Shown piece after piece: positions 1 through 6,570 of a stretch of DNA of 12,850 bases. Origin of the DNA: Ferruginibacter sp. Lineage in GTDB: Bacteria > Bacteroidota > Bacteroidia > Chitinophagales > Chitinophagaceae. The DNA lies in the NCBI GenBank assembly GCA_025352435.1, contig JANXTN010000081.1, forward strand, positions 1 to 12,850, given 5' to 3'. The notes beneath the pieces are model-generated. The model searched no databases and was not told where the DNA came from. It worked only from the letters and a program-made list of their open reading frames with translations. The translations under genes were made by a program, and so were the position numbers. How positions within the stretch are numbered: the stretch's first letter is position 1; each line of letters starts with the position of its first letter.

Positions 1-1453
1 CAAAAGGCATGTCCATATTGGGTTTATCCACATCTTCAGCATCGTATGCATTGTCAGCCCACACATCATAATTATAGCCATGTGTACTTCCGCCCACAAA
101 TATTACCATATCACTTTTTTTTGCAAGTGCTACAGCTTCATTGATCATATTTTGATTAGCCACGGCACCTCTTTTTATCTCATAGCCCTGAGCATACTCA
201 ACCTTAATATTACCAGCTATATTTTTTATACCCTCCAAAGGGGTTACTTCATAAAAAGCCCGCACCTGCGAACTACCACCGCCCATTGATTGCTTTCTTG
301 CTGCATTGAAGCCGATTACTGCAATGCTTTTAATATTTTTATTTACAGGCAAAATATTGTTGTCATTTTTTAAAAGAACAATTCCTTCTTCTGCGATGGT
401 TGCCGCGGCTTGCCGATGTGCTTTGGTATTATAATCACCGGTTTTTAACTGGCCATCAATCATTCCGGTTTTAAACATCACGTATAATATTCTGCTCACC
501 TTATCATCTAAAATGCGTTCAGAAAGTCTGCCCACTTTGATAAGAGAAAGTAAATTATTCCCAAAGAAAAATTTGTCATAATCTGGATTGGGTAACATTG
601 GTAAATCAGTTCCCATTTCCAGATCCATTCCATTCCAATATGCTTCTTCGGTACTGTGCACTGCATTCCAGTCGCTCATTACAAATCCTTTAAAATTCCA
701 TTCTTTTTTTAAGATTTGATTTAAGAGATAATTATTTTGCGATGCCCATTGCCCTCTAAACTTATTGTAGGAACCCATCACTGTGTTTACCTTGGCTACT
801 TCTACCGCAGCTTTGAACCCGGGCAAATAAATTTCTCTGAGGGCCCTTTCACTCATCTGCACATTTATAGTAAATCTTTTCGATTCCTGGTTATTGGCTG
901 CATAATGTTTTACACATGCAGAAACGCCTTGGTCCTGCACACCTTTTATATAACCCACAACCATTTTGGAAACCAAGAAAGGATCTTCACTCTGGTACTC
1001 AAAATTTCTTCCGTTTAAAGGTGAACGAATAATATTTATGCCTGGTCCCAGAATAATATTTTTTCCTCTATACCTTGCTTCGCTGCCCAACACAGATCCA
1101 AAAGCATAACCAAGTTGCGGATTCCATGTAGCAGCCAGGCAATTACCGGTTGGTAAATATGTTCCAGAGTCTAACGAATTGTTCGTGAGATCCCATCCAC
1201 GCCCGTGTTCCGGACGCACACCATGCGGCCCATCCGATGTTACTATCTCGGGTATGCCTAACCTAGACACACCGCCAGAGGTAAAGGATGAAGAGGCATG
1301 TACCATTTTTACTTTTTCTTCTGTTGTAAGTTGTTTAACGAGGGCTTTTATTTTTGCCGTGGTATCAAACATTGTTTGTGCGGATAGGCCCGAAAAAAGA
1401 AAGCACAAACAAAAACTCAAAAGGAAAATTTTGGTTAATTTATTAATTATCAT
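1..1453 (-). CDS. Glycoside hydrolase family 3 beta-glucosidase, C-terminus cut by window edge
   Basis: Predicted periplasmic exo-acting beta-glucosidase that would release glucose from beta-glucan oligosaccharides. The first 484 codons are visible, read from an ATG at 1451-1453, and the frame is open to the left edge. Residues 1-25 form a Sec signal peptide ending GLSA-Q. Its two Cys lie inside the hydrophobic core, so there is no lipobox and the protein is probably soluble. The GH3 N-terminal barrel shows SDGPHGVR (73-80), KHYAANNQE (182-190) and VMSDWNAVH (258-266). Asp261 (nt 671-673) sits at the family's nucleophile position. The second domain begins near LLKNDNNILP (360-369), with a GGGSS motif at 391-395. 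The sequence ends at MDMPF, shortly before the region usually carrying the general acid/base Glu, so that residue cannot be judged. The gene lies downstream of a terminator hairpin that follows the main operon, so it may be transcribed separately. Family assignment is firm. The exact linkage preference, beta-1,3 or broader, is inferred from the neighbouring GH16. Confidence 0.95.
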   Translation of the reverse strand, partial: MIINKLTKIFLLSFCLCFLFSGLSAQTMFDTTAKIKALVKQLTTEEKVKMVHASSSFTSGGVSRLGIPEIVTSDGPHGVRPEHGRGWDLTNNSLDSGTYLPTGNCLAATWNPQLGYAFGSVLGSEARYRGKNIILGPGINIIRSPLNGRNFEYQSEDPFLVSKMVVGYIKGVQDQGVSACVKHYAANNQESKRFTINVQMSERALREIYLPGFKAAVEVAKVNTVMGSYNKFRGQWASQNNYLLNQILKKEWNFKGFVMSDWNAVHSTEEAYWNGMDLEMGTDLPMLPNPDYDKFFFGNNLLSLIKVGRLSERILDDKVSRILYVMFKTGMIDGQLKTGDYNTKAHRQAAATIAEEGIVLLKNDNNILPVNKNIKSIAVIGFNAARKQSMGGGSSQVRAFYEVTPLEGIKNIAGNIKVEYAQGYEIKRGAVANQNMINEAVALAKKSDMVIFVGGSTHGYNYDVWADNAYDAEDVDKPNMDMPF

Positions 1454-1486
1454 TTTATTAATTTTTATGAAAGTAAATATAACGAG
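1454..1486 (-). promoter_or_regulatory. Short leader of the GH3 gene with a weak -7-like element
   Basis: Only 33 bp separate the terminator hairpin from the GH3 start. Read on the minus strand, 1481-1474 is TATATTTA, which matches the Bacteroidota -7 consensus TAnnTTTG except for the last base. No convincing -33 TTTG/TTG is seen at the expected distance, because that region is occupied by the T run of the terminator. The bases directly before the ATG read ATTAATAAA, with no Shine-Dalgarno sequence. This could be a weak promoter, or GH3 may depend on readthrough of the terminator. Confidence 0.2.
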
Positions 1487-1527
1487 AATAAAAAAAGAGC
1501 ATCCTTTGAAAATGCTCTTTTTTTATT
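1487..1527 (-). terminator. Rho-independent terminator ending the SusC-to-CBM operon
   Basis: A perfect 16-bp inverted repeat (1487-1502 pairing with 1512-1527) encloses a 9-nt loop (CCTTTGAAA on the plus strand). The core of the stem is GAGCAT/ATGCTC and a run of seven T closes it in either direction. It starts 3 bp past the stop codon (TGA, 1531-1533) of the 1378-residue gene, which is where a terminator for the upstream operon is expected. The symmetry would let it work on both strands, but no plus-strand gene is seen. Confidence 0.85.
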
Positions 1528-1530
1528 TTA

Positions 1531-4500
1531 TCATTTGTGAATAATGATAGTTTCTGTTTTCAAAATTTTACCGTTAGAATTCATTAAGCGAATATGATAA
1601 ACCCCGTTACCATGTTTTGTAAGATCTATATTCATTGGCGTATAGCTGCTGAAAATTGTAAATTTTCCACTAAATACCAATGCTCCTGCAGAATTATAAA
1701 TTGCGATCTGCAAAGGCTGCAAATTATTAGGATCACTAAAATATCTTACCTGAAATTTACCGGTAGATGGATTTGGATAAACAAACAATTTTTCAGAACT
1801 GGCCTCTGTAATGTTGATTGTGTTTGAAGTAGTAACACAACTATTTGCATTTAAAACTTTTAAAGTATAAGTGCCAACACCATCAATGTTTACAGGAATA
1901 GAAACACCGGTTTGTGTAGGAATCAAAATTCCGTTTCTAAACCAGGAATAACTATTACCAGCACCTGCAGCATTCGAAGTAGCAATTGTAATTATTTGTC
2001 CGGGCGTTACTTGTGTACCTGGTGAAGCAGCAATTACCGTTGCTGATGGAGGTGCGATTACTGTAATTGTAATTGAAGCTCTGGCTCCTTCACAACCATT
2101 TGAACTAACCTGACTTACGTAATAAATTGTTGTACCCGCTGTAGCAGTATTAAGCATTGGTGCTGTATTTGAACCTACACCACCGGTTGCAACTGAATAC
2201 CATTTCAGGATATTGCCTGTACCTGCTGTAGCTGTCAAAGGAATTGCTGTAGCATTTTGACAATAGGTTACTGTGCTATTTGAAAGTGCCTGCGGCAAAG
2301 CGTTAATAGTAACAGCAATGGTTGCCCTTGGCCCTTCGGTACCTGCAGTGTTTTTTTGACTAACATAATAGTTTGTCGTACCAACTGCTGTAGTAGAAGG
2401 TGTTGGGGCATCTGCACTTGCAGTTCCTGCAACAGCTACGGTATACCACGATAGTGTATTACCTGCTAATGCTGTTGCCGTCAATGGCACCGCAGTACTA
2501 TTTTGGCAATATAAAACCGGAGTTGTAACTATAGGAGCCGGAGGAGCTGGCGGAAGAGTAGCTGCACCGAACTTCACATCATCAAAATAATAAGTGCGCT
2601 CACCTGCCACAGCTCCTGTTACACCAAAATTAAAAAAGATAGTTGCCTTGTTTAAATTGTATGTGAGATTAAGTGCTGCAGTACCTGCTGCCTGATTTGA
2701 AAAATTAAATTCAAGCGTCTGCCAGCCATTTGCTGTTGTAACAGTTGCTTCTGTTTCGCATGATTTTGTAGGGTCATTTTTATCCTCCACTTTTAACCTT
2801 ACCTGAATACCCGCATGAGGTGAATACACTCTTACATTCATTCTTTTCTCCGTTGCTGTAAAAGGTATGTTACTGCTGAAACCTGTTTGCACAGCTCCGT
2901 TTAATGCAGTGATCGTAGTTCCTGCATAGGTTTCCGCCGTGTTGGTTCTTATAACCTTAGCTACTTTGTTTGTGGCTAGCGTCGGGTCTGCTACAATCGT
3001 TGACTGCTCAGCTCCCGCAAAACCTACCAACCCATAACTAACTGTAGCATCATCAAATGTTACAGGAAGATTCATCTGCGTTAAACCTCCGCCACCACCA
3101 CCGGCTTCTACAAGTCTTACATCATCAAACAACCATGTAAAGTTTGCTGAACCGTTGCCCGCTGTACCTAAATCAAAAATGAAAACTAATTTAACGTACT
3201 GCGCCGTTGTGCTGGCTGTACTGTAATCAAAAGTCAAATCTTCCCACGCATTGGCTACTGTTGATGTGGCTTCTTTTTCAAAAGTTGCACTGCCATCAGC
3301 ATTTTCTACTTTCAATAAAAGCTTTGCGCCTACTCTTGGTGAATATACTTTTACCTCAAATGTTTTGTTGACACTTAAATTTATTGGTGAAGCAAGTGTT
3401 ATAGCACTTCCGCCATAAACCTCGCCTGCGCCTTTTACCATTTTGGCTACATTAGCACTTGTGTTTATTCCACTTATTTGTGGGTTAGCAATCTTTGTTG
3501 TTGCTCCACCACCAAAGTCCGTAAACCCATAATTTATTGTTGCCGATTCAAAATCCAATGGTAATACCGGAAGCGTAGAACTCCCACCACCGCCTGAACC
3601 TGTTAACCTCACATCATCAAACAACCATGTATAATTTGCAGTACCATTTCCTGCAGTGCCTAAATCAAAAATGAAAACTAATTTGCTGTATTGGTTACTG
3701 GTACTGATTGCTGAATAATCAAAAGTCAAATCTTCCCATGCATTAGCAACAGTTGATGTTGCTTCTTTTTCAAAAGTTGAACTTCCATCAGCATTCTCTA
3801 CTTTCAGTAAAAGCTTTGCTCCTACTCTCGGTGAATATACTTTTACCTTAAAAGTTTTGTTTACACTTAAATCTATTGGGCTTGCAAGCGTAATAAAACT
3901 TCCGCCATAAACTTCACCTGCACCCTTAACCATTTTGGCAACATTGACACTTGTGTTTATTCCGTTTATTTGAGGATTGGCAATTTTAGTTGTTGCGCCG
4001 CCACCAAAATCTGTAAATGCATAATTGAGAGTTCCCGATTCAAAATCAAGTGGCAATACCGGAAGCGTAGAACCGCCACCACCGCCGCCTGCCGCAGGAC
4101 CAAACTTTACATCATCAAAATAATAAATACGCTCACCTGCCACAGCTCCTGTTACACCAAAATTAAAAAAGATCGTTGCCTTGTTGTAATTGAATGCAAG
4201 GTTAAACGCTGCTGTGCCTGCTGCCTGGTTGGCAAAATTAAACTCCAATGTCTGCCAGCCATTTGCTGTTGTTACCGTAGCTTCTGTTTCGCATGATTTT
4301 GTAGGATCGTTTTTATCTTCAACTTTTAGCCTTACCTGTATGCCCGCATGTGGAGAATAAACCCTTACATTCATTCTCTTCTCTGTTGCAGTAAACGGTA
4401 TGTTTGCGCTGAAGCCGGTCTGTACGCCGCCTGTTACCGCAGTAACCGTAGTGCCTGCATATAGCTGTGCTGTATTTGTTTTAATAACCTTTACTACTTT

Positions 4501-5667
4501 ATTTGTAGCAAGTGTTGGGTCTGTTACAATCGTTGATTGTTCTGCTCCTTCAAAGCCTACCACACCATAGTTCACCGTCGCATCATCAAATGTTACAGGA
4601 AGATTCATTTGCGTTAACCCGCCACCACCGCCACCACCGGCTGCTGTCAGTCTTACATCGTCAAACAACCATGTAAAGTTTGCTGAACCGTTGCCGGCCG
4701 TGCCTAAATCAAAAATGAAAACTAATTTAATGTACTGCGCTGTAGTACTGGCTGTACTGTAATCAAAGGTCAAATCTTCCCACGCATTGGCTACTGTTGA
4801 TGTCGCTTCTTTTTCAAAAGTTGCGCTTCCATCAGCATTTTCTACTTTCAATAAAAGCTTAGCTCCAACTCTCGGAGAAAACACTTTTACCTTAAATGTT
4901 TTGTTTACACTTAAATCTATAGGACTTGCAAGTGTTATTGCACTGCCACCGTAAACTTCTCCTGCGCCCTTCACCATTTTGGCAACATTGGCACTTGTAT
5001 TTATTCCGCTACTCTGAGGGTTAGCGATTTTAGTTGTTGCACCACCGCCAAAGTCAGTAAATGCATAATTTACTGTTGCAGATTCAAAATCCATTGGCAA
5101 TACCGGAAGTGTGGTTGTGCCGCCACCGCCACCACCTGCAGCTGTCAGTCTTACATCATCAAACAACCATGTAAAGTTTGCTGAACCGTTGCCAGCTGTA
5201 CCATTATCAAAAATAAAAACTAGTTTACTGTATTGGTTAGTGGTGCTGATGCCTGAGTAATCAAAGGTCAAGTCTTCCCATGTATTTGCTACTGTTGATG
5301 TAACTTCCTTTTCAAAATTAATAGCTCCGTCAGTAGCATTCTCTATTTTCAACAAAAGCTTAGCACCTACTCTTGGTGAAAATACTTTTACCTTAAACGT
5401 TTTGTTTACAGTAAAATCAATGGGATTTGTAAGTGTGATTGTACTACCTCCATACACTTCGCCTGCTCCTTTTACCATTTTGGCAACGTTGGCACTTGTA
5501 TTTATTCCGTTAATCTGAGGGTTGGCAATTTTTGTCGTTGCTCCTCCTGCAAAATCCGTGAATGTATAATTTGCGGTTGCTGACTCAAAATCCAACGGCA
5601 ATTGCAATTGAGCAAAAGAATACATTGTCAGTAAAAGTGCTGAGAATAGTATATAAAATTTTTTCAT
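1531..5667 (-). CDS. Secreted multi-module glycan-binding protein (A-A-B-A-A-B, Ig-like, T9SS tail), no catalytic domain seen
   Basis: A 1378-residue protein, probably secreted and attached or released through the type IX system. Residues 1-20 are a signal peptide ending SFAQ. Four A modules follow at 22-174, 187-340, 535-688 and 699-852, and two B modules at 351-522 and 862-1033. Every module ends in a (F/Y)DDV(R/K)(L/F) strand, which recalls the end of CBM4/9/16-like beta-sandwiches. Linkers are runs of 4-7 Gly (178-183, 344-350, 527-532, 692-695, 856-861) and a Pro-rich stretch near 1038-1046. Two CHU_C-associated Ig-like domains lie at about 1047-1123 and 1129-1205, a PKD/Ig-like domain at about 1207-1288, and a type A sorting domain at 1293-1378. 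No glycoside hydrolase motif was found, so it probably binds or tethers beta-glucan, but the ligand is not shown. It is the last gene before the terminator, 42 bp after the GH16 gene. The start is supported by the signal peptide. Confidence 0.88.
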   Translation of the reverse strand: MKKFYILFSALLLTMYSFAQLQLPLDFESATANYTFTDFAGGATTKIANPQINGINTSANVAKMVKGAGEVYGGSTITLTNPIDFTVNKTFKVKVFSPRVGAKLLLKIENATDGAINFEKEVTSTVANTWEDLTFDYSGISTTNQYSKLVFIFDNGTAGNGSANFTWLFDDVRLTAAGGGGGGTTTLPVLPMDFESATVNYAFTDFGGGATTKIANPQSSGINTSANVAKMVKGAGEVYGGSAITLASPIDLSVNKTFKVKVFSPRVGAKLLLKVENADGSATFEKEATSTVANAWEDLTFDYSTASTTAQYIKLVFIFDLGTAGNGSANFTWLFDDVRLTAAGGGGGGGLTQMNLPVTFDDATVNYGVVGFEGAEQSTIVTDPTLATNKVVKVIKTNTAQLYAGTTVTAVTGGVQTGFSANIPFTATEKRMNVRVYSPHAGIQVRLKVEDKNDPTKSCETEATVTTANGWQTLEFNFANQAAGTAAFNLAFNYNKATIFFNFGVTGAVAGERIYYFDDVKFGPAAGGGGGGSTLPVLPLDFESGTLNYAFTDFGGGATTKIANPQINGINTSVNVAKMVKGAGEVYGGSFITLASPIDLSVNKTFKVKVYSPRVGAKLLLKVENADGSSTFEKEATSTVANAWEDLTFDYSAISTSNQYSKLVFIFDLGTAGNGTANYTWLFDDVRLTGSGGGGSSTLPVLPLDFESATINYGFTDFGGGATTKIANPQISGINTSANVAKMVKGAGEVYGGSAITLASPINLSVNKTFEVKVYSPRVGAKLLLKVENADGSATFEKEATSTVANAWEDLTFDYSTASTTAQYVKLVFIFDLGTAGNGSANFTWLFDDVRLVEAGGGGGGLTQMNLPVTFDDATVSYGLVGFAGAEQSTIVADPTLATNKVAKVIRTNTAETYAGTTITALNGAVQTGFSSNIPFTATEKRMNVRVYSPHAGIQVRLKVEDKNDPTKSCETEATVTTANGWQTLEFNFSNQAAGTAALNLTYNLNKATIFFNFGVTGAVAGERTYYFDDVKFGAATLPPAPPAPIVTTPVLYCQNSTAVPLTATALAGNTLSWYTVAVAGTASADAPTPSTTAVGTTNYYVSQKNTAGTEGPRATIAVTINALPQALSNSTVTYCQNATAIPLTATAGTGNILKWYSVATGGVGSNTAPMLNTATAGTTIYYVSQVSSNGCEGARASITITVIAPPSATVIAASPGTQVTPGQIITIATSNAAGAGNSYSWFRNGILIPTQTGVSIPVNIDGVGTYTLKVLNANSCVTTSNTINITEASSEKLFVYPNPSTGKFQVRYFSDPNNLQPLQIAIYNSAGALVFSGKFTIFSSYTPMNIDLTKHGNGVYHIRLMNSNGKILKTETIIIHK
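1534..1791 (-). other. T9SS type A C-terminal sorting domain
   Basis: Residues 1293-1378 carry the usual order of this domain: FVYPNPSTGKFQVRY, then IAIYNSAGALVFSGK, then IDLTKHGNGVYHIRL and a final KILKTETIIIHK strand. In this family the domain directs passage through the type IX translocon and is usually cleaved with attachment to the surface or release. It makes an extracellular location of the whole protein likely. Confidence 0.92.
2053..2529 (-). repeat. Tandem pair of Ig-like (CHU_C-associated type) domains
   Basis: The two units (residues 1047-1123 and 1129-1205) share YCQN.TA(V/I)PLTATA, a following WY, and a GTT.YYVSQ strand. This pattern is typical of the Ig-like repeats found in long Cytophaga and Flavobacteria surface proteins. 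Unit 2 has two Cys (1136 and 1192) that could form a disulfide. Unit 1 keeps only the first (1054), with TEGPRA where unit 2 has GCEGARA. They probably act as spacers between the binding modules and the sorting tail. Confidence 0.75.
2569..4065 (-). repeat. AAB module triad, copy 2 (within the 1378-residue gene)
   Basis: Codes for A3 (nt 3604-4065), A4 (3112-3573) and B2 (2569-3084), in the same order and spacing as copy 1. B1 and B2 share a 44-bp identical block (2597-2640 and 4130-4173). Elsewhere they differ by scattered, mostly third-position changes, so the protein sequence has been conserved while the DNA drifted. Confidence 0.9.
4102..5604 (-). repeat. AAB module triad, copy 1 (within the 1378-residue gene)
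   Basis: Codes for A1 (nt 5146-5604), A2 (4648-5109) and B1 (4102-4617). A modules are 153-154 residues, start (L/M)DFES and carry ANP...GINTS.NVAKMVKGAGEVYGGS. B modules are 172 residues, start LTQMNLPVTFDDATV and carry KRMNVRVYSPHAG. A1 matches A3 better than A2 at marker sites (INGINTS, NQYSKLVF), and A2 matches A4 (STASTTAQY), so the triad was copied as one unit. Confidence 0.9.
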
Positions 5668-5709
5668 AATTAATTTATTAAAAGCTGAAAAGTATAGGGG
5701 CTAAAAAAC

Positions 5710-6558
5710 TTAGAGTATGATTTTATAATACTTCACATAATCAACAAGCATAGTTGCAGGAAAAATCGTGTTGTCTATTCCCTGCACACCGCCCCAGTCT
5801 CCGCCTACTGCAATATTTAGAATCAAAAAAAATCGTTTATCATAAGGCCATGATGTGTAGCCGTTGTTCGGATTCACATATTCAAAATATTGTTCGCCAT
5901 CAATAAAACCTTTTATTGAATATGGTGTCCAGTCCACTCTGTAATTATGAAAATCATCCGTAGCAGTGGGTATAACTTTCGCTGCGCCTTTTTGGTTTCC
6001 TTTCATAAAATTGTATGCTGCATTATGAACAGTAAAATGAATATTATTGGCATCATAACCTACGTGTTCCATAATATCTATTTCTCCTGAAGCAGGCCAG
6101 TTACCATAAGAAAGATCTGTAGGAAACATCCAGATGGCAGGCCATGTTCCTCTACCCTTAGGTAACTTTGCCCGAACTTCCATACGCCCATAAACCCAGT
6201 CACCTTTGCCTTTCGTTATCATGCGAGATGATGTATATTCTCTGCCGGATACATTTTCTTTTTTAGCAGTAATTACAAGGTTACCACCCGACACAGTGGA
6301 GTTAGAACCAGATGTATAATATTGCAATTCATTGTTGCCCCAGCCACCACCACCAACCTCAAAATTCCATTTTGCCGGATCAGGAGCAGTGCCGGTTGAA
6401 AAATCATCTTGCCAGGTTGGCGTTGCTTCAAACTGCCAGTTTTTATCAACTACAGGAGTAGCAGCCATTGCTTTTACAACTTCACCTTTATCTGTGCAGG
6501 AAATAAAAGAAACCGAAATAATAAGTAAGAGCGAAAAAAACATTTGTAAACTTTTCAT
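5710..6558 (-). CDS. GH16 endo-beta-1,3-glucanase (laminarinase type), lipoprotein
   Basis: Predicted surface lipoprotein that cuts internal bonds of laminarin-like beta-1,3-glucan (or mixed-linkage glucan). The 282 residues hold a lipoprotein signal (SVSFISC, lipidated Cys21), a short spacer, and one GH16 domain from about 45 to 282 that fills the rest of the protein. The catalytic signature GEIDIMEH is complete, with Glu159 as nucleophile, Asp161, and Glu164 as acid/base. GGGGWGNNELQYY (69-81) and GTWPAIWM (137-144) are typical of laminarinases of this family. CTDKGE after the lipid anchor contains acidic residues, which fits surface export in Bacteroidota but is not a strong signal. There is no attached binding module, while six candidate modules are encoded by the next gene. 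It starts 12 bp after the stop of the PKD lipoprotein gene, with AATAAA before the ATG and no Shine-Dalgarno sequence. Confidence 0.95.
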   Translation of the reverse strand: MKSLQMFFSLLLIISVSFISCTDKGEVVKAMAATPVVDKNWQFEATPTWQDDFSTGTAPDPAKWNFEVGGGGWGNNELQYYTSGSNSTVSGGNLVITAKKENVSGREYTSSRMITKGKGDWVYGRMEVRAKLPKGRGTWPAIWMFPTDLSYGNWPASGEIDIMEHVGYDANNIHFTVHNAAYNFMKGNQKGAAKVIPTATDDFHNYRVDWTPYSIKGFIDGEQYFEYVNPNNGYTSWPYDKRFFLILNIAVGGDWGGVQGIDNTIFPATMLVDYVKYYKIIL

Positions 6559-6570
6559 TTTATTAAATTT

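Noticed and set aside
737..1018. Plus-strand open frame of 93 codons
   Set aside because: It is antisense to the GH3 catalytic barrel, which has intact family motifs throughout.
1..1453. Possibility that the GH3 gene is a pseudogene because it has no stop in the window
   Set aside because: The frame is open without interruption from the ATG to the edge and keeps all visible family motifs, so it is simply cut by the window boundary.
1179..1544. Plus-strand open frame of 121 codons overlapping the GH3 start and the terminator
   Set aside because: It lies opposite the well-conserved GH3 N-terminus, runs through the terminator hairpin, and its translation shows no recognisable domain.
3970..4296. 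Plus-strand open frame of 108 codons inside the large gene
   Set aside because: It is antisense to modules A3 and B1, is Cys- and Lys-rich without domain features, and is explained by the codon pattern of the repeats on the minus strand.
2569..5604. Possible CRISPR array or mobile-element repeats
   Set aside because: The repeat units are about 460-515 bp, fully coding, in one frame, and end in protein module boundaries. There are no short direct repeats with unique spacers and no transposase.
5668..5709. Possible terminator or internal promoter in the 42-bp gap between GH16 and the large gene
   Set aside because: Only a 3-4 bp AGC/GCT pairing is visible, and TATACTTTT lacks the G of the -7 consensus and a matching -33 element.
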